Below are positions 9,421-18,363 of a DNA stretch of 64,000 nucleotides, one piece after another. Within the stretch, counting starts at the first letter, position 1. The number at the start of each line of letters is the position of its first letter. The translations under genes were made by a program, and so were the position numbers. The stretch is from an uncultured Chloroflexales bacterium (GTDB taxonomy: Bacteria; Chloroflexota; Chloroflexia; Chloroflexales; Chloroflexaceae). The notes under the pieces were generated by a model. That model made no database searches and was not told the origin of the DNA. It worked only from the letters and a program-made list of their open reading frames with translations. The stretch is from NCBI GenBank assembly GCA_937902315.1, contig CALGUG010000007.1, forward strand, positions 89,014 through 153,013, written 5' to 3'.

Positions 9421-11280
9421 ATGGCACGGTTATGCTCACGCTGCGGTACTAAAAATCGCACAGAAGCACTTTTTTGTTTTCGTTGTGGTGAAAAGTTTGT
9501 CCACCCACGGTCGTCCCCAGCCTCTTTTCAACCATCGGATGATGATCATCGTTGGCTTGAGTCGAGTCTGACATCGGCAGAAGAACAAGATGTATTACCT
9601 CGGGAAGCGGATATATCGACGGCACCACTTGTGCTCGAAGCCGCTGGAATACCAGTGAAGGAGAAAACGATGGAGCAAGACTCCCCACCCAAAGAGCCTT
9701 TGTTCGCCGGTCGTTATGAGCTACGATCTATCACCGGAGAGGACCTTGATAGCTCGCTTCCTCAACATGTCAATGCACTCGATAACCAACCATGGCAGCG
9801 TTGCTGGAGCTGTGGTTCGACAGCCAACGAAGAGCCGGAACCGGATGCCAAAGCTCTCTACTGTAACGATTGTGGTGCGAGCTTGATCGGTAAAGAGTAT
9901 CACGGTTGGCTCTCTAACAGCAACGAACCAGTCGGTTCGGCTCTAATCAATACAGTCTATTCGGATAGCGCGCGCGCGATCTTACCCGAAGTATGGGATC
10001 AAGTCAGCGATGGCGAGCGCACTTTGGTATTGCTGCGCGATGAAGGACGGCCATCGTTGAGCTTGCCGCTCGACGAAATGAGCGCTTTGCGGGTCGGTAT
10101 TGGCCTTGCGACTCTGCTAAGCGAACTGCACAAAGAAGGTTTGCTCTTGGGTTCGGTCAGCCCTAGCGATCTTGAGATCGGCCCCGATGGCGCACCTCAT
10201 CTGCGCGATGTGCCTAAAATGGCCCGTCTAGATGAGGCGGAAGGCCCAGCGCGTGACAAAGCCCTGCGCGAAGATCTGCGCAAGTTGGCCGTCTTACTGG
10301 AGGCCTGTACCGAAACCCCGCGCACAACCCAGCGCCTTCAGGAGGATGAGGCTGACGCCGTGATCGAGGCTGGCGACCAAGAGCCGCTCTTTAGCACGAT
10401 TCTGCGCGAAGTGCGCACCGGTAAGATCGACGATCCTCAGAGCTTGGCTCAGACCTTGCAGAACTTGCTCGACGATCGCACCAAGCCCGTCCCGCTGCGA
10501 GCCGTGATCGGCGCCGCTACCCATACCGGTATGATCCGCGACCATAACGAAGATAGCTACCTAGCCTTCGAGATCGGCATGAACAACAGCTCGACCGATC
10601 GCACTTGGGGCCTGTACATCGTGGCCGATGGTATGGGTGGGCACGCTGCTGGTGAAGTGGCGAGCGGTTTGGCCATTCGCGGCGCTGCCAACGTCGTTTT
10701 AGACGAATATATCGCGCCGACCCTCGATGCTAACAGCGAGTTTGATGAGGAAGCCGCCAAAGAGATTGTGCGACGCGCCATTCTGCGTGCCAACGAATAT
10801 GTGATCAAAGAGGGCCAAGCGCGCGGCAACGATATGGGTACCACCATCACAATGGCACTTGTTATCGGAAATCGTGCGATTATCGGCAACATTGGCGACA
10901 GCCGAACGTATATTTATAAGGGGAATGAATTACGGCGCATAAGCAAGGATCATTCACTGGTGATGCGCTTGGTTGAATTAGGGCAGATCAGCGAGGATGA
11001 TATCTACACCCATCCTCAGCGCAATGCGGTACTTCGCTCGTTAGGCGATAAAGCCAATATCGAGATCGATATCTTTAGCGAACGCCTTGAAGCCAACGAT
11101 GTGCTCTTTTTGTGTAGCGACGGCCAGTGGGAGATGACCCGTAATCACGAGATGGCAGCCATTCTACAATCGGCAGCTTCACCCCAAGCTGCTTGTGACG
11201 AACTGATACGTGCTGCTAATGCCGCCGGTGGAGAAGATAATATCACATCAATTGTCGTTAAGTTTGAGGCAATGACGTGA
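9421..11280 (+). CDS. Zinc-ribbon / pseudokinase-like / PP2C fusion
   Basis: The 619-residue protein starts at ATG 9421, one base after the previous stop. An N-terminal zinc ribbon (Cys 5, 8, 19, 22) and a second ribbon (Cys 128, 131, 148, 151) lead into a region (about 185-350) that resembles a protein-kinase C-lobe. There LHKEGLLLGSVSPSDLEI (236-253) aligns with the catalytic loop, but the HRD and Lys positions are lost, and RDVP (262-265) stands where DFG would be. A complete PP2C domain follows (about 360-619: RDHNEDS, VADGMGG, MGTTITMA, NIGDSRTY, LCSDGQ, GEDNITS). It is probably an active phosphatase carrying a dead kinase module that may sense or scaffold. The kinase resemblance is my reading by eye and is the least certain part. 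Confidence 0.85.
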   Translation: MARLCSRCGTKNRTEALFCFRCGEKFVHPRSSPASFQPSDDDHRWLESSLTSAEEQDVLPREADISTAPLVLEAAGIPVKEKTMEQDSPPKEPLFAGRYELRSITGEDLDSSLPQHVNALDNQPWQRCWSCGSTANEEPEPDAKALYCNDCGASLIGKEYHGWLSNSNEPVGSALINTVYSDSARAILPEVWDQVSDGERTLVLLRDEGRPSLSLPLDEMSALRVGIGLATLLSELHKEGLLLGSVSPSDLEIGPDGAPHLRDVPKMARLDEAEGPARDKALREDLRKLAVLLEACTETPRTTQRLQEDEADAVIEAGDQEPLFSTILREVRTGKIDDPQSLAQTLQNLLDDRTKPVPLRAVIGAATHTGMIRDHNEDSYLAFEIGMNNSSTDRTWGLYIVADGMGGHAAGEVASGLAIRGAANVVLDEYIAPTLDANSEFDEEAAKEIVRRAILRANEYVIKEGQARGNDMGTTITMALVIGNRAIIGNIGDSRTYIYKGNELRRISKDHSLVMRLVELGQISEDDIYTHPQRNAVLRSLGDKANIEIDIFSERLEANDVLFLCSDGQWEMTRNHEMAAILQSAASPQAACDELIRAANAAGGEDNITSIVVKFEAMT

Positions 11281-11314
11281 TTTGAAGCGATCATCGCTCG
11301 ATAAGGAGTTATCA

Positions 11315-12559
11315 ATGGCCGATAGCGTAAGCTTAACCTGTACGTGGGGGCGCTCGCCAATGCCAGCATCTGCGAATGCTCAAGTTGGCTACTTGTTGGT
11401 AGAAGCGAACCCAACTACGCCGCCTAGCGCTGCGGTGCCACTCAATTTTTGTTTGGTGCTCGACCGGTCCGGCTCGATGCAGGGTGCGAAGCTTGCCGCG
11501 ATGAAAGCGGCGACTCAATTGCTTATCGATCAATTGACGCCCGAAGATATCGTTTCATTAGTGATTTTCGACGATACGGTTCAGGTTGTGGTTCCTGCCA
11601 CTCCTGCTTCCGATAAAGAAGCCCTCAAAGCCCAGGTCGCTACCATTCAAGAGGCGGGCGGAACAGCTATGTCGCTCGGCCTGCAAGCAGGTCAAGCCGA
11701 GCTGCAAAAGCATCTCAACCCGAACTACCTTTCGCGTATGCTGGTGCTGACCGATGGTCAGACCTGGGGCGACGAAGAGCTCTGCCGCCAAATCTCCAAG
11801 AGCTTGGGCGCTAGCGGCGTGAGCATTACGGCCCTAGGTTTGGGCGCCGAATGGAACGAGAAGCTGCTCGACGATATGGCAGACGCCTCGGGCGGTAGCT
11901 CAGACTATATCGCTGATCCGAACGAGATCGGGAAGTATTTCAAACGAGCCGTCAAAGAGGCTCAGGGCACTGCTATTCACGAGGCGCGCCTCTTGCTGCG
12001 CCTTGCCCGCGACGTGACCCCTCGCGCTGTGCATCGCGTTACGCCTGCGATCGCAAACCTTGGTTATCAGCCGATCGGCGAGAACGAAGTGGCCGTTAAG
12101 TTGGGTGATTTAGCGTATGGAAGCGGCGGCAGTATTGTGCTCGATCTGCTCCTACCCGCTCGTTCCAATGGCACCTTCCGTATCGCTCAGGCCGAATTGC
12201 ACTACACTCCGGTCGGCCAAACGAGCGAGCAGATCCTCAAGAAGGATGTCTTGTTGGAATTTACGAGCGATCCTAATGCGCCAGCTCACGACCCTCGTGT
12301 GATGAACTTAGTTGAAAAGGTAACTGCCTTCAAACTGCAAACACGCGCATTGTCGGATGCTGAAGCTGGAAACGTAGCTGGTGCAACTCAGAAGCTGCGT
12401 GCTGCTGCAACCCGTTTGCTCGAATTGGGCGAATTGGAATTGGCCGAAAAGACCCAAAAGCAGGCCGAAGAGCTGGAGAAAGGTGGTCAGATGAGCGCCG
12501 AATCCCAGAAAGAGTTGCGTTACGCTACCCGTCGTTTAACCCAGAAGCTGGAAGAGTAA
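11315..12559 (+). CDS. VWA-domain protein
   Basis: This 414-residue protein has a von Willebrand factor A domain (about residues 35-220) with an intact MIDAS motif, DRSGSM, plus the later conserved segments GGTAMSLGL and VLTDGQTWGDE. A beta-rich region and a C-terminal helical region follow. VWA domains bind ligands or partner proteins through a metal ion. The start at ATG 11315 is set by AAGGAG at 11303-11308; an in-frame upstream start at 11282 lacks a site. It has no signal peptide, so it should be cytoplasmic. A VWA protein next to PP2C phosphatases recalls the TerY-type VWA/PP2C/kinase triads described in bacteria, though no active kinase is present here. Confidence 0.92.
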   Translation: MADSVSLTCTWGRSPMPASANAQVGYLLVEANPTTPPSAAVPLNFCLVLDRSGSMQGAKLAAMKAATQLLIDQLTPEDIVSLVIFDDTVQVVVPATPASDKEALKAQVATIQEAGGTAMSLGLQAGQAELQKHLNPNYLSRMLVLTDGQTWGDEELCRQISKSLGASGVSITALGLGAEWNEKLLDDMADASGGSSDYIADPNEIGKYFKRAVKEAQGTAIHEARLLLRLARDVTPRAVHRVTPAIANLGYQPIGENEVAVKLGDLAYGSGGSIVLDLLLPARSNGTFRIAQAELHYTPVGQTSEQILKKDVLLEFTSDPNAPAHDPRVMNLVEKVTAFKLQTRALSDAEAGNVAGATQKLRAAATRLLELGELELAEKTQKQAEELEKGGQMSAESQKELRYATRRLTQKLEE

Positions 12560-12595
12560 AACCGCCGCGTGCAGTTTGTTATAGAGGAGATTTGA

Positions 12596-14041
12596 ATGAA
12601 CACGTGTCCAAATTGTGGTGCGCAAAACGACCCTTCGAACCATTTTTGTGATCAATGTGGCTTCCGCCTTGAGGCGACCAGCGCTGCGGCTCCTGTCGCC
12701 ACACCTGCTGCTACACCTGCTGCAGCACCCGCTGCCGCGCCCGCTGATGCCTCGGCTGGTGCAACCCTAACCTGTTCTTTCTGCGGTGCTGCGGTGGTGC
12801 CGGGCGAAGCGTTCTGCGATACCTGTGGTGCTCCCCTGCCGCCGGCGCCGGTCAGCGCTGATGCTCCGGTTGCGCCCGATGCTCCGACCGTTATCGCGCT
12901 GCCCACCAATGGCGCAGACACAACCCAGCAGCCGACCGACGATATACCAACCATCGCTGCGCCGAGTGTTCCCGCCGAGCCGGCTGAGAGCCCCGCTGAA
13001 GCGCCAGTCGCTACTCCGATCGAGAACGAGCCGGTTACTCCTGTAGCTCCGGCAGCAGAAGAAGCGGCACCTGTAGCTCCTGTAGCAGAAGAAGCGGCAC
13101 CCGTAGCGCCTGCGGCCGAAGAAGCGGCACCCGTAGCTCCGGTGGCACCCGCCGAAGAGCCTGAGGCCGCTGCGGTGGCGCCCGCTGTTCCGGCTACGCC
13201 AGCAGTCGATGTTGCGGCCGAGCGCGCACGTTTGGAAGAGGAGATCGCGACCCAAGACAAACTGATCGCTCAAATGGAGCAGATGCAGGCGACCTTTGGT
13301 GCTGCGACGCCGCAAGCGATCTTGGACGGATTGCAGCAGGCGCGCGATACCAAGGCGAAGGCCGAGGCCGAGCTGCAAGCGCTCCCGACCGTGCCGAGCG
13401 TCGATCCAGCCGAGATCGCACGTTTGGAAGAGGAGATCGCGACCCAAGACAAACTGATCGCTCAAATGGAGCAGATGCAGGCGACCTTTGGTGCTGCGAC
13501 GCCGCAAGCGATCTTGGACGGATTGCAGCAGGCGCGCGATACCAAGGCAAAGGCCGAGGCCGAGCTGCAAGCCTTGACGGGCGGCGCTGCTCCGGCTGCT
13601 GCACCCGCTGCAACTCCGGCCGCTGCTCCTGCTCCCGAGGCCGCGCCCGCCGCTGCCCAAGTTCCGGTGGCACCGCCTGTGCCCGCGCCCGATGCGATTC
13701 CGCCTTTTGTGCCGAGCTCGCGCCCGCGTTTGGTGCTGGTCGATGGCGGCCAAGAGCTGCCCTTGCCGGAAGGCAAAACTGAATTCATCGTTGGCCGCGA
13801 AGATCCGATCAGCGCGATCTTCCCCGAGATCGATCTGACCTCGTTCGGTGGCGAGGCCGGTGGTGTGAGCCGCCAGCATGCTCGCATCGTTAACCAAAAC
13901 GGCCAGTGGAGCGTGATCGACCTCGACAGCACTAACTACACCCGTGTCGACGGCGTCAAGATCGATCCGCAGGTGCCGGTCGCTATCAAAGATGGCTCGC
14001 GCTTGCAGTTCGGTCGGGTTGTGGTTGAGTTCCACATCTAG
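12596..14041 (+). CDS. Double zinc-ribbon, coiled-coil, FHA-domain protein
   Basis: This 481-residue protein begins with a zinc ribbon (CPNCGAQ...CDQCG) and has a second one near residues 60-80 (CSFCGAA...CDTCG). These are followed by a long Ala/Pro/Glu linker, two nearly identical helical repeats of 64-residue period (about residues 210-325) that should form a coiled coil, another Ala/Pro linker, and a C-terminal FHA domain (about 375-481; FIVGRED, GVSRQHARIV, LDSTNYTRVDG). FHA domains bind phosphothreonine, so it is a likely reader of the phosphorylation that the neighbouring phosphatases remove. GAGGAG lies just ahead of the ATG at 12596. It ends the operon and is followed by a strong terminator. 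Confidence 0.9.
   Translation: MNTCPNCGAQNDPSNHFCDQCGFRLEATSAAAPVATPAATPAAAPAAAPADASAGATLTCSFCGAAVVPGEAFCDTCGAPLPPAPVSADAPVAPDAPTVIALPTNGADTTQQPTDDIPTIAAPSVPAEPAESPAEAPVATPIENEPVTPVAPAAEEAAPVAPVAEEAAPVAPAAEEAAPVAPVAPAEEPEAAAVAPAVPATPAVDVAAERARLEEEIATQDKLIAQMEQMQATFGAATPQAILDGLQQARDTKAKAEAELQALPTVPSVDPAEIARLEEEIATQDKLIAQMEQMQATFGAATPQAILDGLQQARDTKAKAEAELQALTGGAAPAAAPAATPAAAPAPEAAPAAAQVPVAPPVPAPDAIPPFVPSSRPRLVLVDGGQELPLPEGKTEFIVGREDPISAIFPEIDLTSFGGEAGGVSRQHARIVNQNGQWSVIDLDSTNYTRVDGVKIDPQVPVAIKDGSRLQFGRVVVEFHI
13226..13572 (+). repeat. In-gene duplication, 192-bp period
   Basis: Two copies (13226-13380 and 13418-13572) of a 155-bp segment differ at about one base and are offset by 192 bp, adding a second helical unit to the FHA protein. 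The near identity at DNA level points to a recent duplication or ongoing conversion. Confidence 0.9.
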
Positions 14042-14053
14042 TTTTGAATCGAG

Positions 14054-14089
14054 CAGGCATCCCCATATGTGTGGGGATGCCTGTTTTTT
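14054..14089 (+). terminator. Rho-independent terminator of the PP2C/VWA/FHA operon
   Basis: CAGGCATCCCCA and its complement form a 12-bp stem with a short loop, followed by a run of T. It starts 13 bases after the stop codon of the FHA gene. Confidence 0.92.
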
Positions 14090-14378
14090 ATGTACTCAAA
14101 GCAGTACTCTGCCGCCTATACACCTTGTACAATATCTCTTTCAGCATTTTGGCGGTTAGGGTTTTGGCTCCAAACCGGCTTTAACCGCGTCCGCCTACGG
14201 CTACCAACATCCCGCCCACCCATACGACGCGTCGTGTCGCAGCTTGCTCTGCGAGCTGCTTAGCGCTGGCGTTGTTTCAAACGCTGTCTTGCGCTGCCGA
14301 ACGCTTGTCGAGCAGCTCGATCAATCGCTGATATCAAATTTGCTTACAGAGTTGTGTTCTTGTAACGCAAAAATGGTC

Positions 14379-14403
14379 ACGTTCCACTCTGCCGAAGGCC
14401 AAA
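14379..14403 (-). repeat. Dispersed intergenic repeat B, copy 3
   Basis: ACGTTCCACTCTGCCGAAGG followed by CCAAA is the reverse complement of copy 1. It is preceded by the TTGTAACGCAAAAA stretch that also precedes copy 4. Confidence 0.75.
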
Positions 14404-14454
14404 TAGGAAGCAATTAACCAGATAGTAGTGCAACCGCTGACCTCAAAGAATCTC

Positions 14455-14489
14455 AAAGCGGCTGGAAATGCTCTTCCAGCCGCTTTTTC
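14455..14489. terminator. Terminator-like hairpin inside the repeat region
   Basis: AAAGCGGCTGGAA and TTCCAGCCGCTTT form a 13-bp stem with a 6-base loop, followed by T residues. It belongs to no obvious gene and may be part of the repeat unit. Confidence 0.7.
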
Positions 14490-14624
14490 TAACGATACGA
14501 AATCTGCTTACATCGTTGTATGTTGAGGCGCTCTTTCGGCACGCAGTTACCACCCCCTGCTTACGGCTGATACCAAATCCGTTTACATACTTGCGCTTTT
14601 GTAACGCAAAAAAACGGGGAAAGA

Positions 14625-14666
14625 GTTGTGTGACATTTCGCGCGTTAGCGCGAAATGTCACACAAC
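14625..14666. repeat. Long perfect hairpin, relative of the 916-957 palindrome
   Basis: Arms of 19 bp (GTTGTGTGACATTTCGCGC and complement) surround a GTTA loop. The arms match those at 916-957 except for a base change (GTGTGACA/GTGAGACA) that is compensated on the other arm, so the fold rather than the sequence has been kept. Confidence 0.88.
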
Positions 14667-14677
14667 AAAAATAGTTA

Positions 14678-14701
14678 AGTTCCACTCTGCCGAAGGCCAA
14701 G
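14678..14701 (-). repeat. Dispersed intergenic repeat B, copy 4
   Basis: AGTTCCACTCTGCCGAAGGC followed by CAAG is directly joined, through CAACAAAAATAG, to the hairpin at 14625-14666, the mirror of the arrangement at 882-957. Confidence 0.75.
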
Positions 14702-14958
14702 AAGGAAAGTGATCTACCGAATTTGCTATGAGCTGTTGGTAGCCGAAGGCGGACGCGCTAGCAAGCCTCTTTGGGGGAGAGACTAAGCCGCCAGAGTGTT
14801 GAAGTAATCAAGCGGGGTTGGTATTGTTGCGTTTTGATGGTCTGCATAACAAATGTGAGGCAGGCTAGCCTAAGGCCCAACATGCCTCACATCAAACCTA
14901 GTTAAGTTTTATTCTGCCTCTATTTAGGCAGCGACAGAGCGATCAAGTCAAAGAGCTA

Positions 14959-17900
14959 TTACCTGATCGGTACGATCTCGACTTGGCGAGCGGGTGGATT
15001 GTGGAAGTAGATGATCATCAGGCGCGGACGATTGGGCAGGTAGGCCAGCTCCGGATCGAGCCTTACAGCGAAGCGATTCTGATCGATCGCGCGATAGATC
15101 GGCATATAACCCAGCTCGAAGTTCGGGTTGACTGTATCGACCGGCAGCCTAGCGAGATCAACCTCGATCCAAGGTGTGCTATCGAGGATGTGCTTAAAGT
15201 TGTGGTAGTCGATATGGCGCGTCTCTACTCGGTAACGGAAGCTAGTCTTGCCAGCCGATAGATTGAGATGCTCTGTATTGACTAGCATAAAGAGCGTATT
15301 TCGATCGTAGGGCACGAAGTTTGGCGTGCTTGAGCCGCCCGGCCCAAAGCCATTCAAATAACTGACTTGGTTGAGCTCAAAGCGTCTTGAACCGTTCGGA
15401 AGACGCTCGATCGTATACATGCTGGCCACAAAGGTATCGCTAGCTTGTCCATCTTGCAGATAGCCCAAACTGCTGTTGACCAGCACCCGATCCGAGATAT
15501 TATCGTTGTTCAGATCGAAATAAACTTGGAAATTGACCTCGTTGGGCGTCGCCCAGTTAGCTTGAGTCGCGATCGCTACAAAAAAGCTATCTGGCAGAGT
15601 CGGGCTGCGCGCGATATTGATGTTCGATGCGATCCCCAGATACTTGATACGAGCGGAGTCGAGGTTCTGGCCTATGCTTGGACTCGTGCCTTCGTAGCTG
15701 AGCTGGAATGCTCCCAGATACGGTTGCACCGCTGCGGGGATATTGGCAGTGCGGGTGAATGGATTGCGGACGGTGGCCTCAAGGGTTGTTGGGTTGCCAG
15801 GCGGTAGGGCAGGCAGCGAGACGCTGGCCTCTTGTGCCGGGCGCGGCCCAAGCGTGTAGGGCACCCGCAAGGTGCGACGCGGCTGGCTCACGATCTGGGT
15901 ATAGCTGCTTTTGTTGTGCAAGGGCGCTAGCGAGATCGTACTGACGCTACCCGCTTGCAGATCGAGCATAAAGCTCATTTGGGTTTGCAACTCAGGCGTG
16001 ACGATTCCGCTCGCCACCACTTTGACCTCGTGTTGGCCCGCTTGCAGCGCCACAAAGTTTCCATAGCTGCGGCTGTCGAGCCCTTGAACCACGCGTTCTC
16101 CATCGATGTAGATATCCAGCATGCGTTCTGAGGCGAGCGCATCGGGCGGGTTATTGTTGGCGAAACGCAGGCGCGCGCTCGAATCGCTGGCTTGAACCGC
16201 AGCTTCGTTGAGCGTCCAGGTCGTGATACGCGGCTCTTTTGTGATTTTCTGCTTGCTGTTGGCGATCATGGTGACATCGGTGCCAGCACCGATGTTAAGG
16301 TTGCGCTCGCCTAAAACCGAACCATTCGAGCCACTGCCCGCCGCACGATAGACCAGTTTGTAGCTGCCAGCTGGCTTTTCAACATAGTTGCTGACTTGGC
16401 CGTAGCCGAGGTTCGCTGCGATCAATGTGCCATTGAGGTAGACATCGATCGCTCGTTCGCGGCTATCATTGGCGATCCGGATACGGGCATAGGCTTGATC
16501 GACCAGATAGATCGAGCCAGCGTGTTCGGCGATCGCAAAACGTTGAAAATCGTTTTGTGTGGCTGCTACGCTCGGGTCGATGCTTAGTTCAAGCGCGTTA
16601 TCTAAGATCTGGCTGCGAATACGAACCGTCTGGCTACTGTTGGGCGCGATCGATAGATCGACCTTGGCGGGGCGAATGGCGACATTTGGTTCGCTGTTGG
16701 CTGGGTAGCTGCCGAGGCTCAAGTTCTGAGTTTGGTTGCTTAGATTCTCGATTCGCAAGGGGTTGTACGCTTTGTAGTTGTCTCCCTCCCAGCGCAAGCC
16801 ATAATCGAAACCGATGCCAGCAGTGCCATCGTCAGCATAGGCGATCAGCGTGGTTGCTGCCGCAGCAGCTAGGTCGATCCGTCCTAAGCCAGCGTGAGTC
16901 GGCGCATAGATCGAACCTTTCTGGTCTTGGAGCGGTGTGCTGGTGTTCAGCAAAGCGGCTTTGATCTGTAAGGGGCTCCAATTGGGGTGCAACTCTCGCA
17001 GTAGCGCTACTGCACCGCCCACATAGGCGCTGGCGATCGCGCTACCGCTTATACTCGCGACTTGGTTGCCACTGCCATAGGCCGCACCGCCGACTTGATA
17101 GCCTACGGCTCCTAGATCGGGCTTTGTGCTGTGCCCATTGCGCAATGGGCCGCGTGCGCTGTTGGGCAGCAAACTATCGACAGCGCTGTTCTCTTTGCCA
17201 TACACGGGCACAACCGCGATAGCGGCTGGTGCGCTGGCTGGCGAGTGAATGCTATAGAAGGTACTGCCCTCGCTCTCTCCTGCCGCTGCGACCACTACCA
17301 CTCCTGCATCAAATGCGCGTTGCACGGCGCGTGCTTCGGGGTCGTTGGCGCTGCCGAAAGGCGAACCCATAGCGATCACGATCACATCGAGATGGTCGGA
17401 GCTATCGCCGTCGCCGTTGGGGTCGATCGCCCATTCGATCGCTGGAATGACCAAGTGGGTTTGACGGCTGCTACAGCCGGTCACTTTCAGGGCATAGAGG
17501 CTCGCTTCGGGCGCGACACCCGGTAGCAGCCGGAAGTCGCTGCCCTGCAGATCGCGGTCGTAAGGCCCAGCGTAGCGCTTGCCCGTCTGGTCTACTCCGT
17601 AGCCCGCTACAACGCTTGCGACCGCTGTTCCGTGTCCGTTGCAATCGAGTGGATCGCGATCGGGCTGCGGAAGCGGCGCGTTGGTCGGATCGTAGAGATC
17701 GCCAGCGAAATCATGGCCTCCGGCGACCTTTGTTGTTGGGAAGCTATTTGGCTCGATGATCGTGCGGTTGTTGCTGCTGTAATCGAGCGGGTTGCCTGAG
17801 CCACCTAAAGTGGCGTGCGTGTAGTCGATCCCGCTATCGATGATGGCGATCTTCAAACCTTTTCCGGTCGCACCGTACGCCTTCCAAAGCTGTTGTGTTA

Positions 17901-18363
17901 CAGCTTGATCGAGCGCAGGCGCGGGTCCGAGCTGCTTGGCTTGCAGGGGCTGAATACTTTTGATATCGGGCAATGCTTGTAGCTCGGCGAGGCGTTCTTT
18001 GGGAAGGTAGAGCGCCATCGCGTTGAAAAGAAACTGGGTCGTGTAGAGTTCTTTGGCCTGCAAACTTGGCAAGGCGCTGCGTAAGCGAGCTTGGCTCTTC
18101 GTGATCTGTTCGATCTGTACTTGGCGTGCTGTTATATCGCCCGTCGTGGGGCTGCTTGATAGGGGATCGGGCTGTAACTCAACCAAAACAGCCACGTATC
18201 CATTGTGGGCTGCAAGGCCAACAGGCAAAAAGTCTGTTAACTCTTGCTCAATGATATCTGTGATAGATGGCTCTTCCTGTGCGTAGAGTGATGCAGACGA
18301 GTGGCAAAGGAGGCTAGCTATACAGATGAGTGCAATTAGGACTGTAAGCTTACTAGGCCTCAT
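14959..18363 (-). CDS. Secreted subtilisin-like (S8) protein lacking the catalytic serine
   Basis: This 1134-residue secreted protein has a signal peptide (about residues 1-28, cut near SLYAQ), an inhibitor-like propeptide region and an S8 domain (about 150-510), followed by some 600 residues of beta-rich and repeated domains. The catalytic Asp (D176 in AIIDSGIDYTH) and His (H244 in NGHGTAVAS) are present. The serine motif usually written GTSMAxP reads SGSAIASAY, which puts Ala442 at the nucleophile. The oxyanion Asn is Glu363 (AAAGESEG instead of AAAGNSG). Both losses argue for a pseudoprotease with a binding or structural role at the cell surface. The C-terminal part carries paired segments around YKLVYRAAGS and HEVKVVASG that look like DUF4397-type repeats. 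It stands alone. Confidence 0.88.
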   Translation of the reverse strand: MRPSKLTVLIALICIASLLCHSSASLYAQEEPSITDIIEQELTDFLPVGLAAHNGYVAVLVELQPDPLSSSPTTGDITARQVQIEQITKSQARLRSALPSLQAKELYTTQFLFNAMALYLPKERLAELQALPDIKSIQPLQAKQLGPAPALDQAVTQQLWKAYGATGKGLKIAIIDSGIDYTHATLGGSGNPLDYSSNNRTIIEPNSFPTTKVAGGHDFAGDLYDPTNAPLPQPDRDPLDCNGHGTAVASVVAGYGVDQTGKRYAGPYDRDLQGSDFRLLPGVAPEASLYALKVTGCSSRQTHLVIPAIEWAIDPNGDGDSSDHLDVIVIAMGSPFGSANDPEARAVQRAFDAGVVVVAAAGESEGSTFYSIHSPASAPAAIAVVPVYGKENSAVDSLLPNSARGPLRNGHSTKPDLGAVGYQVGGAAYGSGNQVASISGSAIASAYVGGAVALLRELHPNWSPLQIKAALLNTSTPLQDQKGSIYAPTHAGLGRIDLAAAAATTLIAYADDGTAGIGFDYGLRWEGDNYKAYNPLRIENLSNQTQNLSLGSYPANSEPNVAIRPAKVDLSIAPNSSQTVRIRSQILDNALELSIDPSVAATQNDFQRFAIAEHAGSIYLVDQAYARIRIANDSRERAIDVYLNGTLIAANLGYGQVSNYVEKPAGSYKLVYRAAGSGSNGSVLGERNLNIGAGTDVTMIANSKQKITKEPRITTWTLNEAAVQASDSSARLRFANNNPPDALASERMLDIYIDGERVVQGLDSRSYGNFVALQAGQHEVKVVASGIVTPELQTQMSFMLDLQAGSVSTISLAPLHNKSSYTQIVSQPRRTLRVPYTLGPRPAQEASVSLPALPPGNPTTLEATVRNPFTRTANIPAAVQPYLGAFQLSYEGTSPSIGQNLDSARIKYLGIASNINIARSPTLPDSFFVAIATQANWATPNEVNFQVYFDLNNDNISDRVLVNSSLGYLQDGQASDTFVASMYTIERLPNGSRRFELNQVSYLNGFGPGGSSTPNFVPYDRNTLFMLVNTEHLNLSAGKTSFRYRVETRHIDYHNFKHILDSTPWIEVDLARLPVDTVNPNFELGYMPIYRAIDQNRFAVRLDPELAYLPNRPRLMIIYFHNPPARQVEIVPIR

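Larger units (their letters stand above)
14187..14756. repeat. Inverted pair of repeat A (copies 4 and 5)
   Basis: GCGTCCGCCTACGGCTA (14187-14203) faces TAGCCGAAGGCGGACGC (14740-14756). The interior holds two repeat B copies in the same orientation and two strong hairpins. The right copy is followed by AAGCCGCCAGAG, the distal motif. Confidence 0.85.
14042..14958. other. Repeat-dense convergent intergenic region
   Basis: This stretch of about 900 bp lies between convergent genes. It contains a terminator (14054-14089), an inverted pair of repeat A with two repeat B copies inside, a 14455-14489 hairpin, a 42-nt hairpin (14625-14666) and another at 14853-14892 (ATGTGAGGCA...TGCCTCACAT). I see no gene. 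Confidence 0.8.

Noticed and set aside
12767..14035. A long minus-strand reading frame (422 residues) antisense to the FHA gene
   Set aside because: It is the shadow of the GC-rich, repeated plus-strand gene; its Arg/Gly/Ser composition and lack of any domain match an antisense artefact.
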